Assembly: GCA_021107495.1 (NCBI GenBank)
Contig: JAIOSR010000037.1
Span: forward strand, 1-5,269
Length of the DNA stretch: 5,269 bases
DNA from: Desulfobacterales bacterium
GTDB taxonomy: Bacteria; Desulfobacterota; DSM-4660; Desulfatiglandales; Desulfatiglandaceae
Direction of reading: 5' to 3'
The translations under genes and the position numbers were made by a program. How positions within the stretch are numbered: the first letter of the stretch is position 1; each line of letters begins with the position of its first letter. The notes under the pieces were generated by a model. The model saw nothing but the letters and a program-made list of their open reading frames with translations. It was not told the DNA's origin and did not search any database. Of the stretch, positions 1-5,269 are shown piece by piece.

Positions 1-762
1 ATCGTGGAAACCGGCAATTTCGCGACTGTGGGAGAAGTGGCTGCCGGCACCGGCCAGGAAATAAACAATCCGGTTGCTAGCATGGTAGAAGCAGCTGGGT
101 GGGTAGAGGTTTGGTTGGGAGAGGAAGAATTTCAGGACGGCGAAGACATGGGCGAATTTAAAAGGGCATTAGACGAGATTCGGAACAAGGGAAGACGCTG
201 CAAGGAGATCACCCATAAACTGCTCAGTTTTGCAAGAAAGACCGACTCGCGGGTTCAAGACGTGCAGATTGATGATCTGATTGAGGAATTGGTCTCTTTG
301 TCGGCCCAAAAGGCAAAATACAGCAACGTGGCGATCAATACGGATATTCAACCGGATCTGCCCGCGCTGAAGGTCTCCCTGACGGAGTTGCAGCAGGTTA
401 TTCTGAATCTGGTCAATAACGCTCTTGATGCAATGGAAAAGAAGGGCGGCACCCTGGATATATCAAGCCAGGTGGAGGATAACTTTATTGTTGTTGAAGT
501 GGAGGATAACGGCCCCGGGATACCGGAGGCCAATATTGCACGGATATTTGATCCCTTTTTTACTACAAAACCGGTTGGAAAAGGCACTGGTTTGGGGTTG
601 TCTATCTGTTATGGTATTATAAAGAAAATGGGCGGTGAAATTGAGGTTCGCAGCCTGTTAGGTGCGGGGACTACCTTCAGGGTCAGTATTCCCTTACCCG
701 AAGACAGGGAAAAGCAAGGCGTGGATTCTACCGAAAATCAGGGCACTCCATTAAGCGCATAG
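1..762 (+). CDS. Histidine kinase C-terminal part (HisKA-HATPase), H-box His replaced by Gln; 5' partial
   Basis: The frame is open to the left edge, so the true start lies upstream; the GTG at 4 falls inside the dimerisation helix and is not a credible start. Numbering from codon 1, residues 8-28 form the H-box region, but where the family has A-H-E-I-N-N-P this protein has G-Q-E-I-N-N-P: Gln19 (CAG, 55-57) stands at the autophosphorylated His. The second DHp helix ends in LLSFARK (74-80). The ATP-binding domain looks intact: N-box with N136 and N140, G1 box DNGPG (169-173), F-box FDPFF (183-187), G2 box GKGTGLG (193-199). A hydrophilic tail of about 25 residues follows. No membrane segment or sensor is visible, though both could lie upstream. 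By family this would be an NtrB-like cytosolic kinase; with Gln it should not autophosphorylate in the usual way and may be a pseudokinase, an ATP-driven partner of another kinase, or a decaying gene. Its close paralogue at 3671-4876 keeps the His. Confidence 0.9.
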   Translation: MVETGNFATVGEVAAGTGQEINNPVASMVEAAGWVEVWLGEEEFQDGEDMGEFKRALDEIRNKGRRCKEITHKLLSFARKTDSRVQDVQIDDLIEELVSLSAQKAKYSNVAINTDIQPDLPALKVSLTELQQVILNLVNNALDAMEKKGGTLDISSQVEDNFIVVEVEDNGPGIPEANIARIFDPFFTTKPVGKGTGLGLSICYGIIKKMGGEIEVRSLLGAGTTFRVSIPLPEDREKQGVDSTENQGTPLSA

Positions 763-786
763 ATTTTTTTGGTAATTGAGGAGCCA

Positions 787-966
787 GGGGACTGCCCGAG
801 AATAGCTTCGTAGCGAGATCGTGCGAAAGTTTTGAGGGCAAGGCGACAATGCCAAAACGGCCGTAGGCGTAGCAGTAGCCTACGTTGAGGACGTTTTAGG
901 CTTGACAACGCAGCCATCAGAGTTTGCAGCCGATCGCAGTAGAAGTCTATTCTCGGACAGCCTCCC
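787..966. repeat. Long imperfect palindrome (about 180 bp), probable dispersed palindromic repeat or MITE-like element
   Basis: The two halves of this intergenic stretch are inverted copies of each other. Outer arms: CCGAGAATAG at 796-805 matches CTATTCTCGG at 947-956, flanked by CTG (792-794) with CAG (958-960) and CTTC (806-809) with GAAG (942-945). Further in, GATCG (817-821) pairs with CGATC (931-935), and TGC/AAA (822-828) with TTTGCA (923-928). Near the centre AAAACG (854-859) pairs with CGTTTT (892-897), and CGTAGGC (862-868) with GCCTACG (878-884) around a 9-nt loop. As RNA or single-stranded DNA it could fold into one long bulged hairpin. It fills nearly the whole gap between the partial kinase and the first receiver gene. 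I infer an inserted repeat because it has no coding role and such palindromes are often multicopy; no transposase is present. It could also act in mRNA processing or attenuation between the two genes. The reverse-strand open frame over it is a by-product. Confidence 0.8.
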
Positions 967-995
967 AGTGAGCAGGGAACAAAGGAGAATAGCAT

Positions 996-1430
996 ATGGC
1001 CATAGCAAATGTGCTTCTGGTGGATGATGAAATTCCCTTTGTTGAAACCATGACCAAGCGTCTGTTCAGAAGAGATTTAAATATCACATCCGCCTTTAGC
1101 GGGCCGGAGGGTCTGGATAAGCTTGAAAAGGAGCGAGGCATTGAGGTCGTTATTCTCGATGTCAAGATGCCGGTTATGGACGGCATTGAGGCCCTGCGGG
1201 AGATAAAACAGAGATACCCCCTCGTGGAAGTGATCATGCTTACAGGACATGCGACAGTGGAAACGGGCATTGAAGGCATGAAACTGGGCGCCTTTGATTA
1301 CCTTATGAAGCCGTGTGATATGGAGCTGCTTTTTTCAAAGGTAAGGGAAGCGGCTGCCAGAAAGAGGCAGCATGAAAACAGGATCATTGAAGCGCAGGTG
1401 AAGAAGGATAGTGCCGGTCGGCGCGCATAG
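996..1430 (+). CDS. Single-domain response regulator (receiver only)
   Basis: A 144-residue CheY-like receiver with no output domain. Visible hallmarks are the acidic pair D10-D11, phospho-acceptor D55 in LDVKMPVMDG, switch threonine T83 in LTGHA, and the conserved lysine K105 in LMKP. The receiver ends near residue 122; a charged tail rich in K/R (to 144) replaces any effector. The ATG at 996 is supported by AAAGGAG at 981-987, 8 nt upstream. The gene follows a palindromic repeat and precedes a second receiver gene by 10 nt, so those two are surely cotranscribed; whether the upstream kinase shares the transcript is less clear. Likely role (inference): phosphate carrier or allosteric regulator in a relay with the nearby kinases, acting in the cytoplasm. 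It is closest by eye to the truncated receiver at 4897: both contain LREIK..YPLVEVI and EGMKLGAFDYLMKP, suggesting recent duplication. Cys107 directly after the KP is shared with the next receiver. Confidence 0.93.
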   Translation: MAIANVLLVDDEIPFVETMTKRLFRRDLNITSAFSGPEGLDKLEKERGIEVVILDVKMPVMDGIEALREIKQRYPLVEVIMLTGHATVETGIEGMKLGAFDYLMKPCDMELLFSKVREAAARKRQHENRIIEAQVKKDSAGRRA

Positions 1431-1437
1431 GGGAAAG
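1429..1437 (+). promoter_or_regulatory. Ribosome binding site deciding the start of the second receiver gene
   Basis: AGGGGAAAG begins within the stop codon of the preceding gene. Its AGGGG core lies 7 nt before the ATG at 1441. This favours 1441 over the in-frame GTG at 1411, which would overlap the preceding gene and has no comparable motif. A further in-frame ATG at 1450 is possible but spaced less well. Confidence 0.6.
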
Positions 1438-1440
1438 ATC

Positions 1441-1842
1441 ATGCCCGGAATGGAAAAGGTTAAGGATGGGAATATCAAGGTTCTTCTAGTAGATGATGAG
1501 GTAGGGTTTGCAGATATCCTTGCCAAAAGGTTGAACAAAAGAAATATGGATGTAACCCCCGTTTACACGGGTACCGAGGCCGTTCAAATTATCAGAAAGC
1601 AGGATTTTGACGTAGCGGTTCTTGATCTTAAGATGGAAGACATGGACGGCATTGAGGTACTTAAAATATTCAAGAAAGCCTACCCTGAAATGGCGGTGAT
1701 CATGCTCACGGGCCATGGTTCGGAGCAGGCCGCCAAGGAGGGTATTGAATTCGGTGCATTCGATTACCTGACAAAACCATGTGAACTTGAAGACCTGTTA
1801 GCCAAAATCAGGGAAGCATATAGTAAGAAAGAACATGCCTGA
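1441..1842 (+). CDS. Single-domain response regulator (receiver only), second copy
   Basis: A 133-residue receiver with acidic pair D18-D19, phospho-acceptor D62, switch T90 in LTGHG and K112 in LTKP. Nothing follows the receiver except a short charged tail ending KKEHA, so any output must come from protein contact or phosphotransfer. The start at 1441 is chosen from the ribosome binding site; a GTG 30 nt upstream in frame would overlap the preceding gene. Oddity: the usual Pro four residues after the phospho-acceptor is Glu (D62-L-K-M-E66-D-M-D-G), whereas the other three receivers in the window have K-M-P there. This position sits in the loop beside the active site, so kinetics or partner choice may differ (inference). 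The gene lies 10 nt after the first receiver and is the last gene before a 246-nt gap; together they form a receiver pair likely fed by one of the neighbouring kinases. Confidence 0.93.
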   Translation: MPGMEKVKDGNIKVLLVDDEVGFADILAKRLNKRNMDVTPVYTGTEAVQIIRKQDFDVAVLDLKMEDMDGIEVLKIFKKAYPEMAVIMLTGHGSEQAAKEGIEFGAFDYLTKPCELEDLLAKIREAYSKKEHA

Positions 1843-1899
1843 ATCTTCAATCCTATCTGTTCTCATGCCTGCTCCGGTTATAATTGATAACCCCCACCC

Positions 1900-1914
1900 T
1901 CCCGCCATGCGGGA
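1900..1914. other. Small perfect hairpin in the gap after the receiver pair
   Basis: TCCCGC (1900-1905) and GCGGGA (1909-1914) form a perfect 6-bp stem around the 3-nt loop CAT. No T-run follows, so it is not a classical intrinsic terminator; it could stabilise an mRNA 3' end or be an operator half-site arrangement. It lies 58 nt after the stop of the second receiver gene. Confidence 0.4.
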
Positions 1915-1963
1915 TTGATTGGCCTTTTACGAGTTCATCATAATTCACTAATCAAAGATTTGG

Positions 1964-1992
1964 ACCTGCCCGAAGGATGGCAGACGGTTTTT
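1964..1992 (+). terminator. Weak candidate intrinsic terminator
   Basis: CTGCC (1966-1970) pairs with GGCAG (1979-1983) around an 8-nt loop, and a run of five T (1988-1992) begins 4 nt after the stem. The short stem and the offset T-run make this a weak call. Its position, after the receiver pair and just before a promoter-like sequence for the transporter, is the main support. Confidence 0.25.
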
Positions 1993-1994
1993 CC

Positions 1995-2023
1995 TTGACC
2001 TTGTGAAAAATTTCTCGTATCCA
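1995..2023 (+). promoter_or_regulatory. Candidate sigma-70 promoter for the transporter-kinase unit
   Basis: TTGACC (1995-2000, 5 of 6 to the -35 consensus) is followed after exactly 17 nt by TATCCA (2018-2023, only 3 of 6 to the -10 consensus). Transcription would start near 2030, leaving a leader of about 60 nt before the ATG at 2089. The poor -10 suggests dependence on an activator or a false positive. Confidence 0.3.
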
Positions 2024-2077
2024 TTCAGGGCAAGCGACGTACGGCTTCAGGTTTAATATTTTCTGTTCTATAATCAA

Positions 2078-2084
2078 AAGGAGG
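2078..2084 (+). promoter_or_regulatory. Strong ribosome binding site of the transporter gene
   Basis: AAGGAGG lies 4 nt before the ATG at 2089 and is the best Shine-Dalgarno match in the window. It fixes the transporter start and points to efficient translation initiation. Confidence 0.75.
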
Positions 2085-2088
2085 AAAA

Positions 2089-3669
2089 ATGTTCTTTAAA
2101 ACCAAGGGATTCCAGCTCTGTCTGGCATTTGCACTCGGTATTGTTGTCCTGCTTTTACCCAGACCGGAGGGAACCAAATTCAAGATAATTGGCGACGAAA
2201 ACCAGACATTACTTCAAAACATCGGCCAGCACTTCACACTGGTTTCTGCTGAAAAGGACACGGCCAAGGGATATATTGTAGAAGCAAAAGATCCGGGCAC
2301 TTCTTCCTCAACGGCTAAATTTTTAGAGGAGAAGGGCACTGAATTGAAAATGACGGAACTGAAAGTCGATTATGTCAACGGTCTGTCTCCAAGGGCCAAG
2401 AGATTCCTGGCTGTCTTAGCCGTACTGGTATTTCTCTTTGTGGTGGAACCGATACCCCTTGAAATAACGGCTATTCTCATCGGCGTCTTTCTGGTTATCA
2501 TGCGTATTACAGATGTCAAAGGGGCCTGGTCACCTTATATGCATCCTGTGGTTGTCTTTATTATGTGCTGTCTCATATTTGCCATTTCCTTAGACAAGGC
2601 AGGCATTACAAAGCGATTAGGTTATTTCATTATCAAAAAAGCGGGAAACAGTGTTGTCAAGTTTACCTTCATCATTGCCATAGGGCTCGGTATCTCTTCC
2701 TCCTTTATGCATGATGCAGCGGCCTGTGCCATCGGAATTGTGACCATGCTTCCCCTGATGAGGGCCGCTGGCATAGAGCCTCACACCAACACGGCAAAGT
2801 TTATGATGCTTTCACTCCCATTTGCCTGTTCCTGCGGGGGCATGGGGACCCTTGTGGGGGGTGGTCGGTGTATGGTTGCGGCGGCCTTTCTTCAGGAATT
2901 CACCGGCATAGAGATCAGTTTTTTAGATTGGATAAAGTACGCCATGCCGGCGGCCCTTATAACTGTCCCTGTTGCAGTGGCAATAGTCTATTTTGTATTC
3001 CGGCCGGATCCGAAGTTCAAGCTTCCGGAATTTGATGAGGATATCGGCCCGTGGAGCGGCATGGAAAAAAAGGCCCTGATTATTATTGGGCTGGCATTTA
3101 TTCTGTGGCTGACAAAGGGTCTTCACGGAATACATTATTCGGTTACCGGTATGTTGGCCGTAGGGGCCCTGGTGCTTTTTCGTGTCTTGAAATGGGAGGA
3201 TATCCACTCTAATCTTGAATGGGGAACGGCCCTGTTTATTTTTGGCGGGGGGATTTCCTTAGGATTGGCCATGGGCTACTCCGGGGCGGCAGACTACTTT
3301 GCCAATCTGTTTTTCCCGCTGATTCAGGGGAAAGGGTGGTTGGTGATGTTTATCGGTGTTGGTGTTTTCGGGGCCCTTGTGACCAATGCCATGGCCAATG
3401 TGGCGGCCGCGGCACTCATACTGCCCATCGTGATTCCAATGGCCCAGTTGGAAGGAGTGGACCCGACCGTGCTGGCCCTGTGTCTCGGAACGGCCACTTC
3501 CTTTGCGATGCTCCTGGTCATCGGTTGTCCTCCAAATGCCATTGCCTACAGCTACAGGTATTTTAAGGCATCTGATCTTACGAAAGTCGGCCTCGTGGCT
3601 ACCCCTATTTTGTTGGGCATCCTGGTGATAGTGGCGGCCGTCTGGTGGAAGATCTTAGGGTTGGTCTAA
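2089..3669 (+). CDS. DASS/SLC13-family anion transporter with a soluble N-terminal insert and atypical signature motifs
   Basis: A 526-residue inner-membrane protein of the divalent anion:sodium symporter family (ion transporter superfamily), whose members take up sulfate, di- and tricarboxylates or similar anions. Residues 1-6 carry two Lys, then a first helix (about 8-24) ends in LLLPRPEG; the family normally runs straight on to a LSP/PPQAW-like stretch, but here about 70 hydrophilic residues (29-97) intervene before LSPRAKRFLA (99-108). About ten further hydrophobic segments follow in two repeats. Repeat 1 has S-F-M-H-D-A-A (205-211) where the sodium-site SNT motif is expected, and GGGRC (257-261) where G-T-P-P-N is usual. 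Repeat 2 has T-N-A-M-A-N-V (432-438) and a better kept G-C-P-P-N (479-483). The insert should be periplasmic if the N-terminus is cytosolic. Substrate and coupling ion cannot be assigned; sodium-coupled sulfate or dicarboxylate uptake is the default guess, weakened by the changed motifs. The kinase gene begins 1 nt after its stop. Confidence 0.88.
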   Translation: MFFKTKGFQLCLAFALGIVVLLLPRPEGTKFKIIGDENQTLLQNIGQHFTLVSAEKDTAKGYIVEAKDPGTSSSTAKFLEEKGTELKMTELKVDYVNGLSPRAKRFLAVLAVLVFLFVVEPIPLEITAILIGVFLVIMRITDVKGAWSPYMHPVVVFIMCCLIFAISLDKAGITKRLGYFIIKKAGNSVVKFTFIIAIGLGISSSFMHDAAACAIGIVTMLPLMRAAGIEPHTNTAKFMMLSLPFACSCGGMGTLVGGGRCMVAAAFLQEFTGIEISFLDWIKYAMPAALITVPVAVAIVYFVFRPDPKFKLPEFDEDIGPWSGMEKKALIIIGLAFILWLTKGLHGIHYSVTGMLAVGALVLFRVLKWEDIHSNLEWGTALFIFGGGISLGLAMGYSGAADYFANLFFPLIQGKGWLVMFIGVGVFGALVTNAMANVAAAALILPIVIPMAQLEGVDPTVLALCLGTATSFAMLLVIGCPPNAIAYSYRYFKASDLTKVGLVATPILLGILVIVAAVWWKILGLV

Positions 3670-3670
3670 C

Positions 3671-4876
3671 ATGAATAACATCCGTCTCCTTCTCGTAGAT
3701 GATGAAGATGATTTCAGGCGCACTATTGCCAAGCGTCTGGGAAAAAGGGGCATTGCCCCTGAAGAGGCAGGAACCGGGGAGGAATGCCTGGCAATTCTCG
3801 AAAAACACCCTATGGATGTCGTTATACTGGATGTTAAGATGCCGGGAATGGACGGGATCGAAACCCTTCATCATATCAAGGAAAAATACCCTAAAACAGA
3901 GGTTATAATGCTGACCGGCCATGCAACGACCAGGGACGGCGTGGACGGCATCAAGAAAGGGGCCTTTGATTATCTCAGTAAGCCCATAGAACTTGAACAT
4001 TTGTTGGGCAAGATCAAACAGGCCCACGAAAAGATCCGGAGAGAGGAAGAAAAACTCAGGGAGGCGGAATTCAGGGCCAGGATGGAGCAACAGTTGACAA
4101 CTACCGAAAGACTGGCTTCATTAGGGACCCTGGCAGCCGGCGTGGCCCATGAAATCAACAACCCCCTGGCAATTATCAAGGAATCGGCAGGCTTCATGAA
4201 GCTCATCCTCGGAAAAGAAGAGTTTGCAGACATGCCTCGCAGGAAAGATTTTGAGTTAGCCCTGGGCAAGATAGAAAAGGGTATTGACAGGGCCAAGCGA
4301 ATCACTCTCCAGCTTTTGGGATTTGCAAGAAAAGATGATTCCGTGTTAGCTGAAGTGAATTTAATTGAATTGGCGGATGAGGCCATTCAGTTGGTGGACA
4401 GGGAAGCGGTTAACAGGGATATTGAAATAATCCGGGAAATGGCCCATGATAAGGTTACTATATGGAGTGATCCCTATAAATTGAGGCAGGTATTGATCAA
4501 TCTTATAACTAATTCAATACATGCAACCGGGTCAGGGGGTAAAATTACGATCATCCTTGAAGGCATGGGTGAGGAAGTGACCCTTACGGTAAAGGATACC
4601 GGACAGGGTATCCCTAAAGAAAACTTAAAAAGGATTTTCGAGCCGTTTTTCAGCACCAAGTCGCCCGGTAAAGGGACGGGCCTTGGGCTTTTTGTCACGC
4701 GTAATATAATTGAAAAGTTGGGGGGAACCATCAAGGTAGAAAGCCGGATAGGTCAAGGGTCCAGTTTTTCTGTCAAACTCCCGAAGTATTGTGAAATAAA
4801 GGAGAGCTTGGCCCAGGATGAACGTGTGGATTTCCTGGACAAAATAGCAAGACATAACGGTTCAAAGCCTCAATAA
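3671..4876 (+). CDS. Hybrid kinase with N-terminal receiver (REC-HisKA-HATPase)
   Basis: A 401-residue cytosolic protein. Receiver, residues 1-120: D10-D11, phospho-acceptor D54, T82 in LTGHA, K104 in LSKP. A charged helix rich in E/R/K (about 117-142), probably coiled coil, leads to the DHp domain with H160 in A-H-E-I-N-N-P (codon 4148-4150) and LLGFARK at 215-221. The ATPase domain has N277 and N281, G1 DTGQG (309-313), F-box FEPFF (323-327) and G2 GKGTGLG (333-339), followed by a hydrophilic tail. There is no membrane, PAS, GAF or other sensor segment, so the receiver itself is the likely input: its phosphorylation would tune autophosphorylation of H160 (inference). The ATG is 1 nt after the transporter stop with only a weak AGGG about 10 nt upstream, which suggests translational coupling to the transporter. 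A third receiver gene follows after 20 nt. DHp and ATPase domains are clearly paralogous to the His-less kinase at the window start, including an extended DHp hairpin with an E-E-F motif. Confidence 0.94.
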   Translation: MNNIRLLLVDDEDDFRRTIAKRLGKRGIAPEEAGTGEECLAILEKHPMDVVILDVKMPGMDGIETLHHIKEKYPKTEVIMLTGHATTRDGVDGIKKGAFDYLSKPIELEHLLGKIKQAHEKIRREEEKLREAEFRARMEQQLTTTERLASLGTLAAGVAHEINNPLAIIKESAGFMKLILGKEEFADMPRRKDFELALGKIEKGIDRAKRITLQLLGFARKDDSVLAEVNLIELADEAIQLVDREAVNRDIEIIREMAHDKVTIWSDPYKLRQVLINLITNSIHATGSGGKITIILEGMGEEVTLTVKDTGQGIPKENLKRIFEPFFSTKSPGKGTGLGLFVTRNIIEKLGGTIKVESRIGQGSSFSVKLPKYCEIKESLAQDERVDFLDKIARHNGSKPQ

Positions 4877-4896
4877 TTTAAAGGAGAAAAAGCGCC

Positions 4897-5269
4897 ATGG
4901 TCAAAATTCCAACCAAGGTACTAATTGTCGATGATGAGAAAGATTTTGTGGAAATGCTTTCCTTAAGGTTGAGTGAGGTCGGAGAAAAGGTCGCGCCATC
5001 TTACAGCGGCCAGGAGGGCCTTGAAACCCTGGAGAAAACGAGCATTGATGTGGTCATTTTAGATATCAAGATGCCCGGTATGGATGGAATCGAAACGCTA
5101 AGGGAGATAAAGAAGCAATACCCCCTGGTGGAAGTTATTCTTCTCACGGGACATGGAAGTACTGAAACCGCCGTTGAGGGGATGAAATTGGGGGCCTTTG
5201 ACTATCTTATGAAGCCCGCGGATTTCGATGATCTTTCCGCAAAATTAGAAGGCGCCAGGAAGAGGAAGG
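4897..5269 (+). CDS. Receiver-domain response regulator, third copy; 3' partial
   Basis: The frame is open to the right edge, with 124 complete codons visible. It encodes a receiver with acidic pair D12-D13, phospho-acceptor D56 in LDIKMPGMDG (codon 5062-5064), T84 in LTGHG and K106 in LMKP. The receiver is essentially complete by the edge (ends in A-R-K-R-K), so whether it is a single-domain protein like its neighbours or carries an output or kinase domain beyond the window cannot be seen. The ATG at 4897 is supported by AAAGGAG (4880-4886), 10 nt upstream, and lies 20 nt after the hybrid kinase stop, so it is probably in the same transcript as the transporter and the kinase. By eye it is most like the receiver at 996-1430, sharing YPLVEVI and EGMKLGAFDYLMKP, which points to duplication inside the cluster. 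It is the most obvious phosphotransfer partner of the upstream kinase (inference from adjacency). Confidence 0.9.
   Translation, partial: MVKIPTKVLIVDDEKDFVEMLSLRLSEVGEKVAPSYSGQEGLETLEKTSIDVVILDIKMPGMDGIETLREIKKQYPLVEVILLTGHGSTETAVEGMKLGAFDYLMKPADFDDLSAKLEGARKRK

Noticed and set aside
4..6. GTG as start codon of the first kinase
   Set aside because: The frame is open upstream, and starting here would remove the first part of the dimerisation helix and any sensor region; the gene is better treated as cut by the window edge.
764..770. Run of seven T after the partial kinase stop, as an intrinsic terminator
   Set aside because: No GC-rich stem precedes it within the expected distance.
738..995. 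Reverse-strand open frame of 85 codons over the palindrome
   Set aside because: It coincides with the inverted-repeat element, has no ribosome binding site that I can see and no recognisable domain; long palindromes often leave open frames by chance.
1978..1994. TGGCA followed by T-rich sequence as a sigma-54 promoter
   Set aside because: The -24-like half matches, but the expected TTGC at the -12 position is absent (TTTTC).
2069..2074. Perfect TATAAT as a -10 box for the transporter
   Set aside because: Transcription would start near 2081, inside the Shine-Dalgarno sequence, and the matching -35 position (TTCAGG) is poor.
3219..3566. Second forward frame inside the transporter gene
   Set aside because: The main frame there encodes clear membrane segments and a C-P-P-N motif; the alternative is a shadow.
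3605..4090. Reverse-strand open frame of 161 codons
   Set aside because: It lies antisense to the transporter end and the receiver domain of the hybrid kinase, whose catalytic residues are all conserved; it shows no recognisable motif.
3970..4386. Reverse-strand open frame of 138 codons
   Set aside because: It is antisense to the DHp region of the hybrid kinase and has the composition of a shadow frame, with no motif or start signal.

Overview
The window reads almost entirely on the + strand and holds a phosphotransfer signalling cluster built around one membrane transporter. The kinases and stand-alone receivers, with their conserved LTGH...GAFDYL.KP signature, and the transporter type resemble clusters I associate with Desulfobacterota (sulfate-reducing, former Deltaproteobacteria). 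That placement is an inference from family resemblance and was not confirmed by any search.

Layout. (1) Bases 1-762: the C-terminal part of a cytosolic-type histidine kinase, cut by the window's left edge. Its ATPase boxes look intact, but the phospho-accepting His of the H-box is Gln. (2) Bases 763-995: an intergenic stretch filled by a long imperfect palindrome (about 787-966) that looks like a dispersed palindromic repeat or MITE-like element. (3) Bases 996-1430 and 1441-1842: two stand-alone receiver-domain response regulators, 10 nt apart. (4) Bases 1843-2088: a 246-nt gap with two small hairpins and a weak promoter candidate. (5) Bases 2089-3669: a DASS/SLC13-family transporter with an unusual soluble insert after the first membrane helix and non-canonical signature motifs. 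(6) Bases 3671-4876: a REC-HisKA-HATPase hybrid kinase, starting 1 nt after the transporter stop. (7) Bases 4897-5269: a third stand-alone receiver, cut by the right edge.

How the parts may work together (inference): no gene here has a DNA-binding, AAA+ or cyclic-di-GMP output domain, and neither kinase shows a sensor or membrane segment in the visible part. The transporter is the only membrane protein. The simplest reading is a phosphorelay in which receivers shuttle phosphate to and from the REC-kinase, and which is coupled in expression, and perhaps in function, to anion uptake. The His-less kinase next to single-domain receivers recalls the logic of Caulobacter DivL and DivK, where a pseudokinase reads the phosphorylation state of a single-domain regulator. 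The transported anion cannot be named from sequence alone.
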